From positions 1 to 64,000 of the forward strand of contig CBDDKW010000015.1 in assembly GCA_965230425.1 (NCBI GenBank): a stretch of DNA of 64,000 nt, given 5' to 3'. The DNA is from CBDDKW01 sp965230425. Lineage in GTDB: Bacteria; Pseudomonadota; Gammaproteobacteria; UBA1113. The notes below the pieces were generated by a model. It saw nothing but the letters and a program-made list of their open reading frames with translations, was not told where the DNA came from and did not search any database. Position numbers and translations under genes: made by a program. Of the stretch, positions 1 to 9,122 are shown piece by piece. Positions within the stretch are counted from its first letter, which is position 1. Each line of letters begins with the position of its first letter.

Positions 1-609
1 AAACGGTTCGTTGGCCTATACAAAGACGCAAAAAAGGCATTCAAGAAAAAGAATTGGGCGGAAGCTGCCAAGAAGATGGATCTTGCCAATCGGCTCATGC
101 ACTCGCTCGAAGAAAATCCCATGGGGAGCCAAGTGACTGGTCGTGGACCAGAACATTTAAAGGAACTCAACATTCGCTGGGCGAAGGCAATTGACACGCT
201 TAATGGTTCGTTGACCGGTTTGAGTGCGGCGATCGGTAAATCGGCCGATAACACCAACGGCGTTGTTAAATCGACTCAAGTCACGGGCAAATTCAACGCC
301 ACGGTGGTGACGCCGATTGAAAAAGACCTCGACAAGGCGGCATTCCAGCGTGAGTTGTTGGTCATGCAAGGCAAGCCGCCCAAGGGATCGGCCGAGAAGC
401 GAAAAGATCTTGACAACAAGAAGAAGTATCGCGAGCAGGCTTTGGTCAAAGTCCGCCACTATCAGCGACTATTGAAAGACCATCCTATGTACGCCACCGT
501 CATGTTCCAAAGCAACCCTTGGCGAAAGGAGGGCGGTACAGTGAACGCCCTCGATCTCATGCGTGCTGTTAACGACATTGATCTCAATGTGCAGCGCGGC
601 GTTGGCTAG
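1..609 (+). CDS. Hypothetical helical protein, 5' end outside window
   Basis: The reading frame is open back to base 1, so the gene starts upstream of the window and only its last 202 codons are seen. The protein is Lys/Ala-rich, hydrophilic and mostly predicted helical, with no signal peptide, membrane segment or motif I recognise. It ends 64 bp before the next large gene on the same strand, so the two may be co-transcribed. Function unknown. Confidence 0.6.
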   Translation, partial: KRFVGLYKDAKKAFKKKNWAEAAKKMDLANRLMHSLEENPMGSQVTGRGPEHLKELNIRWAKAIDTLNGSLTGLSAAIGKSADNTNGVVKSTQVTGKFNATVVTPIEKDLDKAAFQRELLVMQGKPPKGSAEKRKDLDNKKKYREQALVKVRHYQRLLKDHPMYATVMFQSNPWRKEGGTVNALDLMRAVNDIDLNVQRGVG

Positions 610-673
610 CAGCTTGCGATGGAACGACGTTTTTCCCACTCTTGCTATTGCAAATACCATTTAGGCAACTCTC

Positions 674-3600
674 ATGGCGACTGACACGGCACTCAAATCG
701 TTCGGCCCCGACAAGCAAGCGTGGCTCGGTCGTGTGATCGGCGGTAAAGACCTGTACGACGGTTCCACCGGCCTGACTCCGACCAATGCGGAAGGGAAAC
801 CCGTCGATCTCACCGCCCTCCAACAAGAAGTGGAAAAATACCAGCAAGATCTAGCTGACGGGAAGACACCGTCGCTGTCGGCAGAGGACGCCCTAAAGAA
901 GCAACTTGAGCTACGCCAGTTTGGAATACCGTCGACCGCCGACGAAGCGAACGAGTTCAACGCCGCCACCGAGAAGCGTGAAAAGGCGCTCGGCGAGATT
1001 CGCAAGCTGATCGAAATGGAGAAAGATGAAATTCGCAATGCGACCGACTATAAAGTCGTTGTCAAGCGTCGGCTGGAAATCGGTGGTCATGAGTTTCTGT
1101 ACGGAAGCAAGACCGTTGTCACAAAGACAAAAACGGGAGGAGTCCGCGGCATCAACAAGACGTATGACTCCGAGGCCGACAAGGAGTTTGATACCGAGCA
1201 TTTCCGCGGACGCGTGATTGAAGGGCCATCGGTTGAGCAACGGAAGGCGCTCAACCTGGTGATTTCGCAATTGGAACTTCTTACCAAGAAGCTTCAGAAC
1301 AACGAAGAGTACGATTTTTCGCCACAAGAGTTAATGAACGAAATGTGGACCCCGCTGGTGCGCGAGGGGCTGATTTCGGAAGACCAATGCCCAGAGGAGT
1401 TCAGTCGAGTACTCAAACTCTTCCAGGGAGCGAGTGCGCTCTACAACCGACGCTTGGAAACGCACGCTCGTAAAGAAGTCGACAAACTGGAAGGTGCCCG
1501 CGGCCACTTGGACGATTTCTCGGAAGCACTTGGGATCGGTGCTGCAGGCGCTGATTTGGTGTTGTCGCTAGTCGGTGGACAGGGGCAAGCTCAGCAGTTG
1601 CTGGCGTTGTCGGTCAAGATCACTCAAGGAACGGTCAAGACCGCGTCAGCGCTGATGGAAAAGAAAGCCAACTTCAAGGACGCCGCCAGCAGCATGGGCG
1701 GCGTGCTGGAAGCAGTACTCGGCGCGGCGATCGGAGGTAAGCAGGGTAAAGAAATCGGCAAGCTTGCCAAGACAGGATTCATGGGATGCGCCAATCTCGG
1801 ACTCTTCGCCAAGCGGATCGCTGAGCGCGAATACGACGATGGCTTCGATCTACTGTCAGATGCCGTCGGCGGTGCGCTCGATTGCATCGCCGGGGCAACC
1901 GGCAACAAGCAGCTTGCAGGTGTGGGAGGGCATGTTTCCAGTGGTATGAAGATCGGCCTTAAGAGCGGTACGATAGCTTATCTGCTCAGCCAAGATCCGG
2001 TCGACATGGATCGCGTCAAAGCGAATATCAAGGGGATCGCCCAAGAGGCAATCAAGAAAGGCGTGCGCGAAGCGATCGACAAGGGAGATCACGCACCAAA
2101 GCTCGACAAGAAGAAGGAAGACGTCGAGGCCATTAAGACCAAGCATGGCGAGGATTCCGAGGAGTACAAGAAAGCAAACGCCGAGTTGGAGAAGCTCAAG
2201 AAAAAGCAGGGAGATCTTATCACGGGTCTCGACAAAGTTTTCGACGGCTTGTTCGACGGTGACAAGATCGTCAAGAGCTATCAAGATAAGGTCGCCAATC
2301 TGGCCATGGAAAAAGGGGCCGAGGGAGCCGAAATCGAGCTGATTGAAGAGAATGAGACGTTCAACAAACGGCTGGGAATCGCCTTCGGCATGAGCATCGG
2401 AGCCGACGAGTCAGACAACGCCATGTTGGAGGATTTGTATAGCATTGACGCGTTGATTGTTCAAATCGAGAAGGACCGGGCCACGCTGCAAATGTTTAAC
2501 CTGATTTTCGATTCCGTCGGCGCGGTCGTGACTATGATCATTCCTCAACTTGGTGGCCCACTGAAAGCCAAGGCGTTCGCCATGAACGTGGTTGCCGCGG
2601 CCCAGCGCAGCCACGATCTGATTCAGTTCACTGCACTGGTCGATGACGCTCGCAAGGCAACCAGTCCCCAAGCTCCCGCTCTCCTAGCGGAAGTCGATGA
2701 ACTCAAGCGTCACTTGACCAACGACACCCTGGAAGCAGCGATTGCCCTGGGGCAAGCCGCCGGCTTAACGACGGCCGCCGCCGGCGACATTGCCACCGCA
2801 GCCATGGGAACCGGTGCCGTGGCGAGTACGGTCGGTCGGGCGGTTAGCTCCGGCCTCGACGTGTTTAAGAAGGCCAAGGATTTGCTGAAGCGTAAGTTCG
2901 AGGAGAAGAAGACGGCCAAGGCGTGGGACATGTACGTCAAAGCTCTAAAGAACCCAAAAGACCGGCGGCATGTGCTCAAGACGTTCCGCGCCAATCCGAC
3001 ATTAGCCAAATACAGCATTGCCTATGGGGCAATCGAAATGGATGACCCCATTGCTCGCGAGACGTTGCGGCAACTGGGACTCAATGACATGACGTTGGCC
3101 CAGGAGAATTCCAACTCCGACAAGGTGGTCATGTTTCTCGAAGCGAAGTTTGCCGACGATATCGTCGTCGAAGGAGTCGTGAGCAAGTTCGCTCCCGATC
3201 TGGGTGATCCGCTGACGCTCGCCGTATGGGTGAAGAACAAGGAAGCGGCGGCTGATCCCGAGAATGTGACCGAGGTGTGGAAGACCCAGAAGACGAATGC
3301 CATTGACGCGGCTTTGATTGCGGTCGAAGACCATGCCAGCCAGGTTGAGGCGAGAGATTTGGCTAAGGTGTTCAAGCTTGATGAGTGGAACGACGTGCTG
3401 GCGATCTGGACCGCTTACATCGCTAGCCTCCGCGAATTCCAAACAGCGTTAACAGCCTTCAAGCCGGTTACCGTTGATAATCAGCCCTTCAAGCGATTTC
3501 AACAGTACGTCAACGAGTTGAGCAGCATTGCCGAGAAGAAAATTCAGGAGACCGAAAAAGTCATTGCCACGCAGAAGGGTGTGCTAACCTCACGCAAGAC

Positions 3601-4003
3601 GATCTGTCAGAAGACGATTGACGAATCAACCGCCTGCGTGAAGGCGATCGACCAGGGAGTGCCCAATCTCGGCACCGGGCAAAATCGCAAGATCGATGAA
3701 GTCTTCGACCTACTCGACTCGGGAGCCGGAAAAACATTGCTATCGTCAATCAAGACGGCCGCTACCGATTCGCCCGACCTTGCCACGCATGTTGCCTACG
3801 TCGAGCACGCTTTCCAGTTTGCCATGCGCCGCGCGAAACGTGCCGAGAAAGCCTGGAACAAAAGCCCGACTGCCGGCAATCAGGCCGCTGGGGAAGCCAT
3901 CAGCCGACTACTCGAAGATATGAAAACGGCCAAGGAGTCGTTCGACAACGCCGGGAAACAAGCTGCGCTCGATCTGCCGAAATACCAAAACCTCGCAATC
4001 TAA
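674..4003 (+). CDS. Large hypothetical helical protein (1109 aa) with glycine-zipper-like segments
   Basis: I do not recognise this 1109-residue protein. It is almost all predicted helix. Charged coiled-coil-like stretches (about residues 90-130, 470-530 and 960-1000) alternate with Ala/Gly-rich amphipathic or hydrophobic stretches (about 285-320, 335-375, 610-650, 690-730) that carry glycine-zipper spacing. There is no signal peptide. A Lys-rich coiled coil follows the central Gly-rich block. Such a pattern occurs in membrane-inserting toxins and in structural proteins, but that comparison is only suggestive. The neighbours (a helical protein upstream, DUF4240-like and KaiC-like genes downstream, all on the plus strand) give no pathway. 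Codon use and GC match the rest of the left piece. Confidence 0.7.
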   Translation: MATDTALKSFGPDKQAWLGRVIGGKDLYDGSTGLTPTNAEGKPVDLTALQQEVEKYQQDLADGKTPSLSAEDALKKQLELRQFGIPSTADEANEFNAATEKREKALGEIRKLIEMEKDEIRNATDYKVVVKRRLEIGGHEFLYGSKTVVTKTKTGGVRGINKTYDSEADKEFDTEHFRGRVIEGPSVEQRKALNLVISQLELLTKKLQNNEEYDFSPQELMNEMWTPLVREGLISEDQCPEEFSRVLKLFQGASALYNRRLETHARKEVDKLEGARGHLDDFSEALGIGAAGADLVLSLVGGQGQAQQLLALSVKITQGTVKTASALMEKKANFKDAASSMGGVLEAVLGAAIGGKQGKEIGKLAKTGFMGCANLGLFAKRIAEREYDDGFDLLSDAVGGALDCIAGATGNKQLAGVGGHVSSGMKIGLKSGTIAYLLSQDPVDMDRVKANIKGIAQEAIKKGVREAIDKGDHAPKLDKKKEDVEAIKTKHGEDSEEYKKANAELEKLKKKQGDLITGLDKVFDGLFDGDKIVKSYQDKVANLAMEKGAEGAEIELIEENETFNKRLGIAFGMSIGADESDNAMLEDLYSIDALIVQIEKDRATLQMFNLIFDSVGAVVTMIIPQLGGPLKAKAFAMNVVAAAQRSHDLIQFTALVDDARKATSPQAPALLAEVDELKRHLTNDTLEAAIALGQAAGLTTAAAGDIATAAMGTGAVASTVGRAVSSGLDVFKKAKDLLKRKFEEKKTAKAWDMYVKALKNPKDRRHVLKTFRANPTLAKYSIAYGAIEMDDPIARETLRQLGLNDMTLAQENSNSDKVVMFLEAKFADDIVVEGVVSKFAPDLGDPLTLAVWVKNKEAAADPENVTEVWKTQKTNAIDAALIAVEDHASQVEARDLAKVFKLDEWNDVLAIWTAYIASLREFQTALTAFKPVTVDNQPFKRFQQYVNELSSIAEKKIQETEKVIATQKGVLTSRKTICQKTIDESTACVKAIDQGVPNLGTGQNRKIDEVFDLLDSGAGKTLLSSIKTAATDSPDLATHVAYVEHAFQFAMRRAKRAEKAWNKSPTAGNQAAGEAISRLLEDMKTAKESFDNAGKQAALDLPKYQNLAI

Positions 4004-4060
4004 GCCCAAGGGCAATTCGGTAAGATTGTCGCGTAAGACCGAAACAACGGGAGTATTCCA

Positions 4061-4686
4061 ATGGAAATGGCTGAATTCTGGAAACTGATTGACGAAGCGC
4101 GGGCCGCTTCGACCGACTCCGCCGACGAGAAAGAAGACTTTCTCTCGCACCTCGACGACAACCTCTCCGAGATGGAGGAAGCCGAGGTCGGGAGCTTTCA
4201 CACTCATTTGTTCACTCAGTTTGCCCGCACATTTGATTGGGACGTGGTGGCGGCTGCCGTCGTCATCTACGGCTTCGAGTGCGACGACCTCGACATTGAC
4301 GGTCTTCGCGCATGGCTCATTTCGCGCGGCGAACGTTTCTCAATCAAACGCTTCAAAACGTTGATTCGTTGGGCGAGCAGGATCTAATTCCCGATGAACT
4401 CTATTGGGTGGAACTACTTAACCTACCCGCTGAAATCTACGAGGATCTTACCGGCGATGAGTTGCCCGCGGAGTTTACGCCGCCCATGCCAGAGACTCCC
4501 TCCGGAAAGGAGTTTCAAGTCAAGGATTTGATCGACCGCCTCCCCAAACTTGCCGACGACCAAGCCTTCTTCCTCCCCACGATCGAACCGGAAGAAGAAG
4601 ATACGATCGAAGAAACCGACGACGATGAATTCAATGCTCTCATGGCTGACGTCTCCGATGACGAAAACCCTTATTCGGAAACGTAG
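4061..4686 (+). pseudogene. DUF4240-like protein, interrupted by one frameshift
   Basis: The first frame begins MEMAEFWKLIDEAR and continues to a WLISRGER motif near residue 90, which fits the DUF4240 family (conserved FW-LI-AR start, then a W-L-I-G-R stretch). It then stops at 4387. The expected continuation (NQTLQNVDSL, then an acidic tail) lies in another frame that stays open to 4686. One missing base near 4341-4348 would restore a single protein of about 208 residues. The C-terminal tail is rich in Glu and Asp. The family has no known function. The break may be a sequencing error, because several neighbours show similar single-base breaks. Confidence 0.65.
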
Positions 4687-4720
4687 TTTAGCACTCTCGT
4701 AAATCAATCACGAATCAGCC

Positions 4721-5599
4721 ATGTCCACGAATCGTCTTTCGACCGGCGTTCCCGGTCTCGATCCCTTGCTTGGTGGCGGCCTGGTGCCCGGCACACTGGC
4801 CGTCGTGGTCGGCGCGACCGGCATTGGCAAAACGCAACTTGGCGTTCAATTCGCGGCGACCGGCGGGCAAGCCGAAGGGCGGCGGGGTATCTTCTTTGAC
4901 ATGAGCGCTCGGGGTGACTCGCAGAGTCATGCAGAATATGCCAGTCGGATCAACGACTGGGAACTGCAGACGGTCAACTCCCAGGCCAATCCCGATCTGA
5001 GGAACTTCTTTGCTCAGGTCGACCAATTGGGAGATTATCTGCATGTGTTCGACTACCGTGGCCAGCGAGTGACGAAGAGTGATCTCGACTTTGATCAATG
5101 GCGAGACTGGCAAGCCGAGTTGAACAACAAACTCCGTGCGTCGATTGCCTTTTTGTATGGCAACTTCGTCGCGGGAACGCGCCGCGTCGTGCTCGACGGG
5201 ATCGAGCCGGTTGATCGGCCCAATGAATCGATTCAGTTCAACTTGATCGAATACGTTTATCATCAGGTGTTGCGGAAAGACCCCGAGTGGGTCGCTCGTG
5301 ATCTGTTTCGCGAGCATTATCGAGCAAATGCCGCGGCGGTAAAGGAGCACCTGTACGATCCGGCATCGATCACGGGGCTGCTGCTGTCGACGTCACATGA
5401 AATCATGCTCGACGATTTGATTGCTCGCCCGCTGAACGAGGGTGACGCAATCTCCAACGCCAACACATTGATTTACATGGGCAAGATCAAACAAGACGGC
5501 AAGTTCGGCCGGGCTTTGTACATCGCGAAGCATCGTGGCAGTGCCTGCAGCGACGAGATCATACCCTACACGATCGACGAGAATGGTTTGCGCATATAG
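4721..5599 (+). CDS. RecA/KaiC-type P-loop ATPase
   Basis: A 292-residue protein of the RecA/KaiC superfamily. It opens with the typical STGVPGLD-LLGGGL entry, followed by Walker A GATGIGKT (residues 31-38) and a Walker B-like strand VVLDG (156-160). A single ATPase domain is present, not the double domain of cyanobacterial KaiC. Family members are cytoplasmic ATPases in signalling, DNA repair or gas-vesicle systems, so the role here cannot be fixed. The stop codon sits on the first base of a 27-bp inverted repeat. Confidence 0.75.
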   Translation: MSTNRLSTGVPGLDPLLGGGLVPGTLAVVVGATGIGKTQLGVQFAATGGQAEGRRGIFFDMSARGDSQSHAEYASRINDWELQTVNSQANPDLRNFFAQVDQLGDYLHVFDYRGQRVTKSDLDFDQWRDWQAELNNKLRASIAFLYGNFVAGTRRVVLDGIEPVDRPNESIQFNLIEYVYHQVLRKDPEWVARDLFREHYRANAAAVKEHLYDPASITGLLLSTSHEIMLDDLIARPLNEGDAISNANTLIYMGKIKQDGKFGRALYIAKHRGSACSDEIIPYTIDENGLRI

Positions 5600-5715
5600 T
5601 CGCTGATTGCTCCGCAATCTTAGCGTGAAGCACGTTCGATTCGGCAAATCATCGTTGGTTTAGTATTGCTAACCCAGCCAACGATTCCCGCTAAGATTGC
5701 GGAGCAATCAGCGAC
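5599..5715. repeat. REP-like inverted repeat between convergent genes
   Basis: Two perfect 27-bp arms (5599-5625 and 5689-5715) are inverted around a 63-bp centre. The centre holds a second, shorter palindrome (about 5652-5685). The left arm abuts the stop of the KaiC-like gene, and the right arm contains the last codons and stop of the convergent hydrolase. A further copy of the arm, in the same orientation as the left one, lies at 14351-14377. This is typical of mobile REP-type palindromes and could also terminate transcription in both directions. Confidence 0.75.
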
Positions 5716-6578
5716 TTTCTTACGATCTCAACGATCTCATCGGCGGCGTCTTCCATGACGTAGTGTCCGGCTGAGTCGATCTCGTGGACATCGGCTTTGT
5801 TAAATACTTGCTTGAAGCGGCGCAGGCACTCGCTGTTAAAGCACCAATCTTGCATGCCCCATATAATCGTCGTTGGCAGTTCAGCAAGCGTTGCCAATCC
5901 CGCTTCGATCGTCTCCAGGGTTTCCCACGTGGGGTGCTTCCGCGTCAGTGGAATGTCTTCGACAAAGCGTGCGATTGCCACGCGATTGTTCCAGTTGTCA
6001 TACGGTGCCAGCAGTCCCTCGGCCACCGGCTTTGGCAATTGCTTCCCTTTGGCGACCGCCATTTTGATTGCCGCGCCCGCAAAAGAATTCAGCTTTCGCA
6101 TCGACCAATTGCCCAGCAGCGGCGTGCGGCAGAGTCGGATTCGAAAGGGAACGTAAGGCGGTGGGAAGGCGCCCGTGTTGAGAATGAAAAGACGGCGAAA
6201 GCGCCGGCGGAGGCGTATGGCCGTACCGAGTCCGAGTCGCGCCACCCCAGTCGTGCACAACCAAGCTGATGTCGCGCAGATCGAGGTGTTCGATCAGGGC
6301 AGAGAGGTCATCGATTCTTTGCTGAAGCGTTGTAGTTGTAGTCTTGCGGTTTGTCGCTCAAGCCGCAGCCAACATGATCGGGTAAGACGACCCGCATCGA
6401 GTCGCTGAACTCCGTCGCCAAGCGGCGGTAGTAAAACGACCAGGTTGGATTACCATGCACGGCGAGCAGCGGCGCTGCTTCGCGCGGACCTTCGTCGACG
6501 AAGTGCATCCGCACGCCGGCGCGCTGTCTCGAAATAGTGCGAGTCAAAGGGATAGAGGTCCCGCCACGAGTCGGTCAT
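5691..6578 (-). pseudogene. Alpha/beta hydrolase (haloalkane-dehalogenase-like), three frameshifts
   Basis: Joining three reading frames on the minus strand gives one alpha/beta-hydrolase of about 295 residues. The N-terminus contains WRDLYPFDSHYF and a VDEG strand, then HGNPTWSFYYR (oxyanion region). The nucleophile elbow is VVHDWGG, with Asp as nucleophile as in haloalkane dehalogenases. WGMQDWCF (acid region) and SAGHYVMED (catalytic His) follow. Single-base breaks lie near 6520-6526, 6329-6333 and 6236-6241. Its ATG at 6578 overlaps the stop of the upstream DJ-1 gene (ATGA), so translation is probably coupled. Substrate unknown. The breaks could be sequencing errors, and if so the gene is functional. 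Confidence 0.75.
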
Positions 6579-7167
6579 GCCACACTCACGGGCGTGCCGA
6601 GGACATTGAGGAATTCACGCATCCACGCGGGATGGGCTGGCCAAGCGGGCGCTGTGACAAGATGGCCATCGACGTGAGCATTGTCAAACGTCTCGGCCGC
6701 GCGGGCACATAGGTGCCGCCGCGCATTTCGACTTCCGGCTGACAAGCGGGATAGGCTGAACAGGACATGCCCTCCAGCACACCGGCGGCGGCAAGGATTT
6801 GGGCACCATGACAAATCGCCGCCAGAGGTTTCTTGGCCTCATGAAAGTGCCGCACGATCTCGATCACGCGCGGGTTGAGTCGCAGATACTCCGGTGCGCG
6901 GCCGCCGGGAATCACGAGCCCGTCGTATTTGGTGGGATCGACATCGGCGAAGTCGGCGTTGAGCGAGAAGTTGTGGCCCGGCTTCTCGCTATAGGTCTGC
7001 TGCCCCTCGAAGTCATGGATTGCGGTGGCGACCTGCTCGCCCGCCTTGCGATCGGGACAAACGGCGTGGACTTCGTGGCCGACCATCAGCAACATTTGGA
7101 AGGGGACCATGACTTCGTAGTCTTCGACGAAGTCACCGACGAGGAAGAGAATGCGTTTTTTCGGCAT
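6575..7167 (-). pseudogene. DJ-1/PfpI family protein, one frameshift
   Basis: The sequence starts MPKKRILFLVGDFVEDYE and contains the PfpI nucleophile elbow AICHGAQ with its Cys, preceded by GLVIPGGRAPEYLR. It belongs to the DJ-1/PfpI family (deglycase, chaperone or amidase-type activities). After GGTYVP the frame breaks near 6699-6705. The natural C-terminus (VDGHLVTAPAWPAHPAW, then EFLNVLG) continues in another frame and stops at 6575. One missing base explains this. The corrected length is about 197 residues, normal for the family. It forms a two-gene operon with the downstream hydrolase. Confidence 0.8.
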
Positions 7168-7264
7168 GGGATCGATTTGGGAGCGTTTGGAATTGAATGC
7201 GACCTATTCTAACGATCACTTTCGGACCCGGGGAGTCGGGGGAGAGTGCCAACCGTTGTTTCTA

Positions 7265-7786
7265 TTACCGATGACTCAGCAGTACGACGATTGCAAGCGT
7301 AATGAACAACCAAACGGGGATCACAACGAGAACTTCAAACGCCAGTCGACCGATGCGAAGCGTGTGGAGATGCCAATAGTTCATTCTGTTTTCCAGCGCA
7401 AGCATGTATGACGGCACACTGAGGAAGAATGCGCCGGCAATCATCCAGCGTGCAGGCGACCAGTGAGGCCCCAGCGGAGAAGTCCAAGCTCCGACGATCG
7501 CGTCGTGATTCGACCAGATTAAGAGGGCACACGAAATTAGGTACATCGCCCCAACCAGAGTCGCCGAGCGACGCAACGCCGCAACATAGACGATTCGCGT
7601 TAATAGAAACCCCATTGCACCGAGCCGCGTAGCTGCCGAGGTAGAAACGATCGAAATCACCGCACATCCAACCGCGAACAGAGTCACATAGGCGAACAGC
7701 TCGCGCAACTCGATCTGATTCGCTCTCGCATCGGACAATTCACGCAATCCACTCACGGCGGCTCCGATGGCGGATCGATCAACCAT
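7265..7786 (-). CDS. Hypothetical membrane protein
   Basis: A 173-residue protein with about four to five predicted membrane helices (around residues 30-50, 60-75, 80-95, 112-130 and 148-168). No catalytic motif is visible and I do not recognise the family. Its start overlaps the end of the upstream membrane-protein gene by 34 bp, so the two are probably translated as a pair. Confidence 0.55.
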   Translation of the reverse strand: MVDRSAIGAAVSGLRELSDARANQIELRELFAYVTLFAVGCAVISIVSTSAATRLGAMGFLLTRIVYVAALRRSATLVGAMYLISCALLIWSNHDAIVGAWTSPLGPHWSPARWMIAGAFFLSVPSYMLALENRMNYWHLHTLRIGRLAFEVLVVIPVWLFITLAIVVLLSHR

Positions 7787-8292
7787 TTCTTCTGCCGCTC
7801 GCGCAGTTCAGTCACGTCGACCGCGAGCACTATCGATTCCTCGTCGTCGGCCAGCGCTCGCTCGCGGGGATCGAAGTACCGCTCCAGATAGTCTGCCAGC
7901 AGAAAGGCTCCGCCGAGGAGGGTTCCCATCATGTAGCCGACACCCGCTCCGAAAAACGTGGATAAGATCAAAATCACGAAGAACAGAGCCGGTTCGCGAA
8001 TCCCTCCCATGGCGATCGCAGTCACCAGCAACGACGGCGGCAACAGGACCGTTCCGGCAATGATCGATGAGAAGCGGGGATTTCGGGCACCTCGCATCTG
8101 CGATCCACCAACCACCAAACCGAGCACGGCGAAGAACAGATAGTATCCCCAACGCGCATCCATGCGATGCAAACAACCAAAGATCACGCTAAACACAAAG
8201 ATCAGCGCCAGCATGCCACCGGCGCCGAACCGTTCTGGAACCTGATAGGTCGACGATTTGGTCGATTTCGTATTAGACGATTTTGCACGCAT
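7753..8292 (-). CDS. Hypothetical membrane protein
   Basis: From the ATG at 8292 this is a 179-residue protein. A basic, Ser/Thr-rich N-terminus precedes about four hydrophobic helices and a charged cytoplasmic-looking C-terminus. The frame stays open further upstream to 8622, but that part is antisense to the RNase HI-like gene and lacks membrane-protein character, so I place the start at 8292. The end overlaps the next membrane-protein gene. Function unknown. Confidence 0.55.
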   Translation of the reverse strand: MRAKSSNTKSTKSSTYQVPERFGAGGMLALIFVFSVIFGCLHRMDARWGYYLFFAVLGLVVGGSQMRGARNPRFSSIIAGTVLLPPSLLVTAIAMGGIREPALFFVILILSTFFGAGVGYMMGTLLGGAFLLADYLERYFDPRERALADDEESIVLAVDVTELRERQKKWLIDPPSEPP

Positions 8293-8475
8293 GGGGTGAA
8301 TTATACCCACTTTCGCCACGATTAGCCCAGTCTCTCCGCCCTCATGGAATAGGCGGCTTAAATAAGCCAGATAAACTGCGGAGCGAACGATGGTCGTGCC
8401 GATAGACCCAAACAACAGGGAAATTCTTGTCACGGACTCGACAAATCGCCCACGCCAGTCGATGAGAATCTGCCC

Positions 8476-9006
8476 ATGATCTCCGCGGAACTTCCTCATT
8501 ATCTGCTCTTCTCGGAAGCTCACACCCGCCTCGTTCGCGAAGTGGAAGTTGGCTCTTGGCGGTTCCAACTGCAAGCCCTCGACGCCCATGGCGACTTCTC
8601 CGCCGCCGGCACCGAGCGGCAAGTAACCCGCGACCGACTCGAGGTGCTAGCCGTACTTCGCGGCCTGGAAGCTCTCGATCAGCCTTCCCGCGTAACGCTG
8701 CTCTGCGGCAGTCGGTACGTTCAGCGCGGAATGCGTCACGGGCTTCCCCAATGGGAGCGGAACAACTGGCAGTGGGAGCGGTTTGGTCGCCGAGTACAAG
8801 TCAAGAATCACGATTTGTGGCGGAGAGTCTCGGTCGCGTTGAAGTTTCATAAGATCGATTGCCGCCTGTGGCGAGTCGATCCTGGTTCTTCTCTGGTGGA
8901 GGAATCGGTCGAAGCGTCGCCCTCAGTGCCAAGGCCTCATTTTCTCGGTCGTCGACGCGCCGAGGCTTCGGAACTAGAAGCGGAGCGTGAAATGGCGGCT
9001 GGCTAG
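8476..9006 (+). CDS. RNase HI-like protein with altered catalytic site
   Basis: Residues about 50-130 follow the ribonuclease HI fold. A helix with RLEVLAVLRGLEALDQPSRVT is followed by the strand and loop where RNase HI has SDSxYV but this protein has LCGSRYV. GLPQWERNNW and VKNHDLWRRV then match the classical basic-protrusion and KN-DLW region. The catalytic Asp of the SDS motif is Gly, and the N-terminal DGS motif is not evident, so normal RNA-DNA hydrolysis is doubtful. From memory, similar RNase H-like proteins occur in planctomycetes. The gene lies between divergent membrane genes and glgB. Confidence 0.65.
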   Translation: MISAELPHYLLFSEAHTRLVREVEVGSWRFQLQALDAHGDFSAAGTERQVTRDRLEVLAVLRGLEALDQPSRVTLLCGSRYVQRGMRHGLPQWERNNWQWERFGRRVQVKNHDLWRRVSVALKFHKIDCRLWRVDPGSSLVEESVEASPSVPRPHFLGRRRAEASELEAEREMAAG

Positions 9007-9122
9007 ACTGATCCGATTTTTCGGCCAACGCCCCTGAACAGATGGGGGCCAGACCGCTAGAATGGCGCTCAACCGCCCGCCTCAAGCTGTCGGCTCCCTC
9101 ACGGTGTAATTTTCCAGCGAAC

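Noticed and set aside
8293..8622. N-terminal extension of the membrane protein at 7753-8292
   Set aside because: It lies partly antisense to the RNase HI-like gene, and the hydrophobic protein begins naturally at 8292.
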